64,000 nucleotides of DNA from Bathymodiolus brooksi (lineage: Eukaryota > Mollusca > Bivalvia > Mytilida > Modiolidae): positions 104,029,505-104,093,504 of the forward strand of contig OY804575.1 in the NCBI GenBank assembly GCA_963680875.1, read 5' to 3'. Made by a program: the position numbers and the translations under genes. The notes below the pieces were generated by a model. The model searched no databases. It was not told where the DNA came from and worked only from the letters and a program-made list of their open reading frames with translations. Positions 58,662 to 64,000 of the stretch are shown one piece after another (position 1 is the stretch's first letter; each line of letters opens with the position of its first letter).

Positions 58662-59132
58662 AACTGTCATTCAGCTATCCCGATATAATTTTTCAGAATA
58701 TTTTCTTGTTAATGCGAGATAGCATCGGTGTAGAAAGATATATTTGTAGTAAAATCATCCATTTGTAGATTTTCAATCTCACGAGATCGATGGAAGCAAA
58801 TGTTTCATTATGATTTATTTATTTCCAAAGAGAGGAAAACACTAAAGCTCAATCGCCATTGTTTTGTAACGTTGTCGATTAAATTATCAAAATTTAGACC
58901 TTTCAACTCCCTAGAAATGCTACTTTGAAAATCTGTTTTGACAAGTTTTAATCAAAACAATTATCAAATCTTTAATATTAATTATTTCTTGATATTTCAT
59001 TTAATTAAAAACCCATAACAACTGCTTAGAAATGAACAGTTTAAAATGACATGATCAGCTATAAGTAGCAATGCTGGGAACAGTTCTGCGTAATCTATAA
59101 ATAAACAAGGAATATCCACTAAAAACCGTTTA
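58662..59132 (+). repeat. Dispersed about 490-bp module, copy B
   Basis: Direct copy of 43,344-43,845: AACTGTCATTCAGCTATCCC, GTAACGTTGTCGATTAAATT and ACAAGGAATATCCACTAAAA. Copy A has an additional 17 bp (TATGTTTATATAATT and neighbours) near its end. Confidence 0.9.
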
Positions 59133-59137
59133 TTTTT

Positions 59138-59215
59138 TCGGGGTCCGACCTATAATCCGACAGTCCGATAGACCGACGGTCCGATAGTCCGACGGTCCGA
59201 CAGTCCGATAAATGC
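59138..59215. repeat. GTCCGAYAGTCCGA short tandem repeat
   Basis: Seven or eight copies of GTCCGAC or GTCCGAT spaced six or seven bases apart, directly after module copy B. Confidence 0.9.
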
Positions 59216-60180
59216 TTTATTTCTTTGAAAGTTAACACTATAACATGTGTAATATGGGGCCAGAAACCGAACCGTTTACTCACCAAAGAAAGGTCCAGAA
59301 CATCGGAAACACGATATCATAGACGGACAAACAATTGGCAGGGCCACACAAGAACTCAAAAAAACACATATATGAACAACACGGACTCCATAAAAACCTG
59401 GATCCAGTCGTGATGAACCAGTAGTGTAAGTATCCTGTATATTTTTTAGTAGCGACTACTTCAGGCTTTATTCAAGTAGCGTGTAGCCGAGTCCAGCCAA
59501 GAAAAGTCACTATTGAAAAGAAAGATGAAATAAATGAATACAAAAAAAAAAGGAAAAGACAAAAAGAAGAGCGTAAAAGTGTCCCTCACCCTTTATCATG
59601 GAATATTTATGTTAAAAAGCAATGTCGACACATCAATAGAGCTGGATACAATAATGTGTGCGAATTGATTGATTGATTGACTGCTTAAGGTCCAGCAAGC
59701 AATATTTCAGTCATATTCAGAATGAGAAAAGTTTATAAACAAAAAATCAGAAAGAGGGGACTCTGTGATGGGTCAACATGGGCAACGACTTAACACGGGA
59801 ACTTGTTTTTCTGTCTCTTCCGACAAGTTGGTCCTATTTTTATTCCCCGGGATTTCGACGGGTGTCCCTGCTATAGTCGCCTTAATTTAAACAATATTTA
59901 TTTAGAAAATAATCAGAATATACAGTACATCAAACATAGTAAATACAGACAGGATTCAGAAACAAGCAATTATTGCTTTTATAAATAGTCGCCTTCCACG
60001 ACAAGCGCATATATAAAAAGTTGAAGGAATTGTCCCTAAGTGACCCCTTATATCACGGAAAGAAACAGCATGGGAATATGACAACATAAACAACTGTGCC
60101 ACGATACTATTTATAGATCGCTAGGAAACTTCCGGTTAAATTTGAATCACTCGTTATTGCATCACTCACTGTGTTGAACC
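59216..60180. other. Upstream flank of the Mab-21/cGAS-like gene
   Basis: R3-type reverse fragment at 59,290-59,420 (CGGACTCCATAAAAACCTGG). A short GATT run lies at 59,657. No exon recognised. Confidence 0.5.
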
Positions 60181-60192
60181 TGTGTTGTAAAC

Positions 60193-61351
60193 ATGGATGA
60201 TTTAATGATTATGTTAAACCGTTTTTATGATGACAAAGTTAAGATGTCGAGAAGAGAAACAAAACGAAACGTAGGTATTGTTATACCAATTGTAAATAAC
60301 ATTCTGACCTATGTCCACCAAAGAGACGAGAGATTTAAAATTCAACCTCTTAATGTTGGCAGCTATTATTCACACTTAAAAGTGTCCAGGGCTGACGAAT
60401 TTGATTATAGTGTCGTGCTTGACACTCCGTCATATAAGTGGGGTAGCGCCGTTATAAGTGGGGTAGCGCCGTTTATACACCAGCTTACTATGAGTTTGAC
60501 GAAAACAAACAACAAGTTGTCAAAAGTTCCCTATCATTGCCAAGACCACCCGTGGGGAAATGCTTTATACCAGAGAATGGATTAATTAAAAAGTGGGATC
60601 AGAAAAGACTAAATGGAGGACAGTCCTGTTTAACAGTAGATGACCACCTAATACCTTTTAAAGTTAAGAGACGATTTAAGCAACTGGTCAGTGAAGCTGT
60701 CAATCAACTAGGAATTCAACGGTTTGTCGATGCCAAAAGGTTGTCGGAATCGCCTGCTGCAACTCTCTCGATTTCACATCCAAACATTGTAGAGGGATAT
60801 TGTGTTAGCGTAGACTTAGCACCACTGGTTGAAACGCACCTGCCATTCATACAAGAATGTTGTTGGCCAAGATCAAGCGCCTGTTGGCCTTCAGGAAGTA
60901 AGATCGACCAAATTAAAGCTACTGGAATACACATGGTAGCAACAGATAAACTTTATTGGAAATATTCATTCGTTTCTTGTGAGAAAGAATTGCTAAAGGA
61001 AATCGATATCGATGGAACCTGTAGGAAAAAACACAAAGAGTCATGAAAAAGTTAAAGGAATCTTGGTGCCCGAAAGGAAAGAAGCAAGAACTCACGTCTT
61101 ATCATTTGAAAAACATTCTATTTTGGGAGTGTGAATACTATCCTCATTACTCCGAGTGGACAGACGACCAGTTAGCAACAAGAATTGTTTCTATGTGTTC
61201 TCTTCTAGTTACCCGCATCTTGTGTGGAAACTTGCCATTATACTTCCACACAGGAGTTAATTTGTTTGCCAGTAAGGATATGGATGAACTCTGTCGAGTA
61301 GGATATAAAATATCGGATTTCCTACAATATCCTCAAAATTATCTGTGTTGA
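60193..61351 (+). pseudogene. Mab-21/cGAS-like nucleotidyltransferase, broken by a 20-bp duplication
   Basis: Single-exon relative of cGAS-like receptors, which sense nucleic acid or other ligands and make cyclic dinucleotide signals; Mab-21 paralogues may be catalytically silent. The first frame (60,193-60,585) has the helical start MDDLMIMLNRFYDDKV, then GSYYSHLKVSRADEFDYSVV, with the nucleotidyltransferase GS (56-57) and E69-x-D71. A 20-bp unit, ATAAGTGGGGTAGCGCCGTT, then occurs twice in tandem (about 60,434-60,473), shifting the frame. The second frame continues with PPVGKCFIPE, CVSVDLAP (the third acidic residue, GAC at 60,813) and YWKYSFVSCEKELL until TGA at 61,046. A -1 slip, probably in the A6 run at 61,026-61,031, leads to the third frame with KKLKESWCPK, TSYHLKNILFWECE and FLQYPQNYLC. 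Counting out the duplicate and one base gives 380 codons, the usual family size. Confidence 0.88.
60434..60473 (+). repeat. 20-bp tandem duplication that breaks the cGAS-like gene
   Basis: ATAAGTGGGGTAGCGCCGTT is present twice in direct succession with no mismatch. Twenty is not a multiple of three, and the shift it causes is exactly the one between the first two frames of the gene. It is therefore a recent lesion or an assembly artefact. Confidence 0.93.
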
Positions 61352-61690
61352 TATTGTATGACAAGAACATTGAAACATTGACTGACAGTTTGTGTTAATT
61401 TTTAATAGACATTGAATGGCAAGAAAAATGAACTTTGTCTGACCGTCTGTGGTATTTTTTAATCATTTTTCTTTTTAGACATTGTATGGCAAGAAAAATG
61501 AAACATTGTCTGACAGTCTGTGTTAATTTTTAATCATTTTACTTTTAGACATTGTATGGCAAGAAAAATGAAACATTGTCTGACCGTCTGTGGTAATTTT
61601 TAATCATTTTACTTTTAGACATTGTATGACAAGAAAAATAAAACATGGTCATTTTACTTGTATAAGTAACTTGCCTGTGGTGGTTAATTT
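61352..61690 (+). repeat. About 72-bp tandem repeat directly after the cGAS-like gene
   Basis: Four to five copies of ACATTGTATGGCAAGAAAAA, TGAAACATTGTCTGAC, GTCTGTGTTAATTTTTAATC, ATTTTACTTTTAG. The first diverged copy starts within 5 bp of the stop codon, so the array would lie in the 3' UTR. Each unit has an acceptor-like TTTTACTTTTAG. Confidence 0.93.
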
Positions 61691-62650
61691 TGAATTATTT
61701 TAATTATGATGGTGAAGCCTCGGTTAGGAAAATAATGAAAAATATTATTTAACCTTTATTGTTAATTTCACATACATGTATATATAAAAATGACTATATT
61801 GAAATAATAATTAAAACAATAATTTTGATACTGTTTCGTATTTTATTGGTAGGACGAGCACATAGTACCCTAGTCTTGAGGGATATTTAGTGTACAATAG
61901 TATGACAATGTCCGTCGGCACATAATCCTTTTGAAAATATGGTTAAATGTCCTATTTTGGGCTTCATCTTTCAAAATTTTTAAATGTATTTTGCGGTTCA
62001 ATTTTAAGGACTATGTATGTAATAATGTGTATGTCCGTTCAAGCATTTTAGATAAACGATCTAGGAGGAATGTAAGGTATCTATTTTGTTATCTATTTTT
62101 TTGTTTGTAACTGACAGTATCCATGCAGAAATTAAAAATTTTCATTTCAGCATTCCACAGTCATAAGCAATTGTTTTAAGTGAAAACTGTCTGAACCGAA
62201 CCTCCTTGTGACCAACTTATGTGTTCGGAATAGACAGACGTTCGTTTCATACAGGTTAAATTAGCAAGGATTCATACATGGAGACTTTATTTAGAGTTCG
62301 GTTTATACAGATTTCTGGTTTATTCAAGGTTCTGTTTAAGCAGGTTCCACTGTATATGTTCTATGCTGCATGCATCAACATGATTCTAGTTTTAGAAATT
62401 TACAAGTTAAATAGTAATGGTATCTTCAAACTCTTCTTGTACATGACAGGTGTATTGTAAAAAATTGTATTATTAATAGATTCTTAAGTCATGCATGCAT
62501 TTCCGAAAATACAATTTTAACTTTCACTTTCAGTTCTGTTTACGTTAAGGTACATGACTAATTTCATGTGTTTATCTGTTGTAGTTAAGTAGGTCTAACA
62601 GTCAGCTTTGTTTATTTACATGACAAACTGTGATGATTATAGGCCTGGTA
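61691..62650. other. Non-genic AT-rich stretch with a possible MITE
   Basis: At about 62,185-62,358, AACTGTCTGAACCGAACCTC and GTTTAAGCAGGTTCCACTGT have the look of diverged CAGT...ACTG transposon ends. Low confidence. Confidence 0.35.
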
Positions 62651-62654
62651 TGGT

Positions 62655-62877
62655 GACTGAGTGTAACACTGTTTGTTGTTTAATGCTAAATTAGCAAATT
62701 TTCGGCTATATCATGGCGAGAACAAGTAACATACAATGAAAAGACGATGATGTCCGCTTTGTACTAGAGTGAATGGGTGATTGTTGTCTAACGCCAACTC
62801 AGCAATTTTTCAGCTATATCATGGCGAGAATGAGTTAATTTTCAAAGAAATGATGATGATGTCAGCTTTGTACTAGA
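62655..62877. repeat. Diverged tandem pair of about 110 bp with a SINE-like tail
   Basis: Both copies contain TCGGCTATATCATGGCGAGA or TCAGCTATATCATGGCGAGA and end CTTTGTACTAGA. The block resembles mollusc SINE tails. Confidence 0.7.
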
Positions 62878-63139
62878 CCAACACGCTTAGTTTGATTTTT
62901 AGTTCTAGCTCACTGAAACAACAGTCCGCGGGTAGGTATGTCACTACACTCGGACAGACGTTACGCGCGCTAGCCTATTGGTGATACTTTGACTAAATGG
63001 AACATGAAATAAGTAAAACGAATGTAGATTTTTTTTTTAGATTGATGGATTTTTATTTCCGATACATGCTTGTATAGGGAATTATACGAATAATTGTTTT
63101 ATTATATTAGATTAGATTTATTTTTGCTTTTGAAAACGA

Positions 63140-63235
63140 ATTTATTGTCTGTTTATATACTTATGAGTTTTGACTTTCCCTTTGTAAGATTGTTCGGAGT
63201 TCGGTAATTTTGTTATTACCCTTATAGTAGCGTAG
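63140..63235 (+). mobile_element. Retroelement 3' tail copy
   Basis: Reverse complement of the tails at 3.54 and 13.02 kb: TTATGAGTTTTGACTTTCCC, TTCGGAGTTCGGTAATTTTG. Confidence 0.75.
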
Positions 63236-64000
63236 ATGATGACTGAAAAGATGCATGAATTCGGAGTTTAATGTACCGAAATAACATATGGATAAAACTA
63301 TGCTCATTCGATAGAAAAATGTCTATATTTTCAAATTAAGTGGGTCGTAAAAAAATCGTAAGACAACTTTTCTTGGAAATTTTGGTTTTCCGAAAGTACC
63401 CAACTGATACATAGTTGACCAGGTGAAAACAAAATTTCATATCTATAACACGTGATCGTTTATCGATAAAAAAGATATATTACACAATTAAACAGACATT
63501 TAATTGTATCAATAGATGAAAAAGAAGAGTTAATTCTCGTCTGATTTAATATAACTAGCCTCTCAAAATACCCCTTATTTTGGTGGAAAATAAGACAAGT
63601 TTTCTCTTTTAGCAAATTTATTTTGTATTTTCCGTACATTTTTAGTATTGATAAAGTAACGTTACATTAGTCCAAAAATTCATGTCAAATTGCATATCAT
63701 AGATACTTGCAGATACGCAGAAAAATGCTATTTTTTGTTTGTTTCCTCTCATTTAATGCCTTTTATACGCGGAAATTGGATACGCCGTTTCCGATTCTAT
63801 AAATATAGTTCGACTGATCTTCGAGTCATTAAATAGCACGTTGTCTTCTTTGAATGAAATGGCTTAGTTTCTGATTTATTTCATTGTAATAAGTGTTGGG
63901 CTTTTCGCACACTGTTTACTGAGGTTTTTAGACTTCATTTGGCGTTGTTTTTGTCGTTTGTTTGTCGATAATTAGTGTATTTTGTTGATTAGTAATTAGG
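63236..64000. other. Non-genic AT-rich end of the window
   Basis: Nothing recognised on either strand. Confidence 0.5.

Overview
This is an animal nuclear genomic window, AT-rich, with spliced genes, tRNA-derived SINEs, hairpin MITEs and long minisatellites. The best guess is a bivalve mollusc, probably a mussel-like species. That rests on the repeat families (a YIDD-type reverse transcriptase with its long 3' tail, and SINEs ending in GTGGCGTTAAACACC), on a Mab-21/cGAS-like gene, and on a membrane-anchored protein whose KKTSA.D.R.SS.IG tail I recall from bivalve proteins. The species is inferred, not proven. There is no prokaryotic content: no operons, no CRISPR array, no rRNA or tRNA gene.

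Genes. (1) 10,681-20,169 (+) is a complete eight-exon high-affinity choline transporter (ChT/SLC5A7 family). The predicted protein is 533 residues, all junctions are GT-AG, phases agree throughout, and a poly(A) signal follows. (2) 21,173-21,705 (-) is the last exon of a type I membrane protein with a Ser/Thr-rich stalk, convergent with the transporter. (3) 38,328-38,939 (+) is a compact 203-codon gene of unknown family with a CRE, an X-box-like site, a TATA box and a poly(A) signal. (4) 49,307-51,604 (-) is a FoxJ1-derived gene. The first half of its forkhead domain is missing, the recognition-helix arginine is glycine, and a 43-residue block is triplicated. (5) 60,193-61,351 (+) is a single-exon Mab-21/cGAS-like nucleotidyltransferase gene broken by a 20-bp tandem duplication and a second slip in an A run. 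Weaker coding candidates lie at 35,026-35,294 (+) and in the 63-bp array at 26.4-27.7 kb (-).

Repeats fill most of the rest. Tandem arrays: 42 bp (1-1,526), GATT (14.8-15.1 kb), 56 bp (17.5 kb), 63 bp (26.4-27.8 kb), about 49 bp (30.8-31.2 kb), 23 bp (43.9-48.0 kb, about 175 copies), 37/38 bp (53.8-55.5 kb, about 43 copies) and about 72 bp (61.3-61.7 kb). The 37/38-bp array is built from the right end of a TA-flanked MITE that lies directly beside it. Dispersed elements: SINE-1 (about nine copies), SINE-2 (two copies), a retroelement-tail family called R3 here, reverse transcriptase remnants at 3.5-4.3 and 57.5-57.9 kb, and several hairpin elements. The clearest mobile element is a 962-bp foldback (33,589-34,550) with arms of about 420 bp and an exact 8-bp target duplication.

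I found no convincing undescribed multi-gene system. The observations most worth a second look are the reduced FoxJ1-like factor, the cGAS-like pseudogene with a traceable lesion, the MITE-end-to-satellite conversion, the duplicated module that runs into different minisatellites, and the SINE abutting a splice acceptor in the choline transporter.
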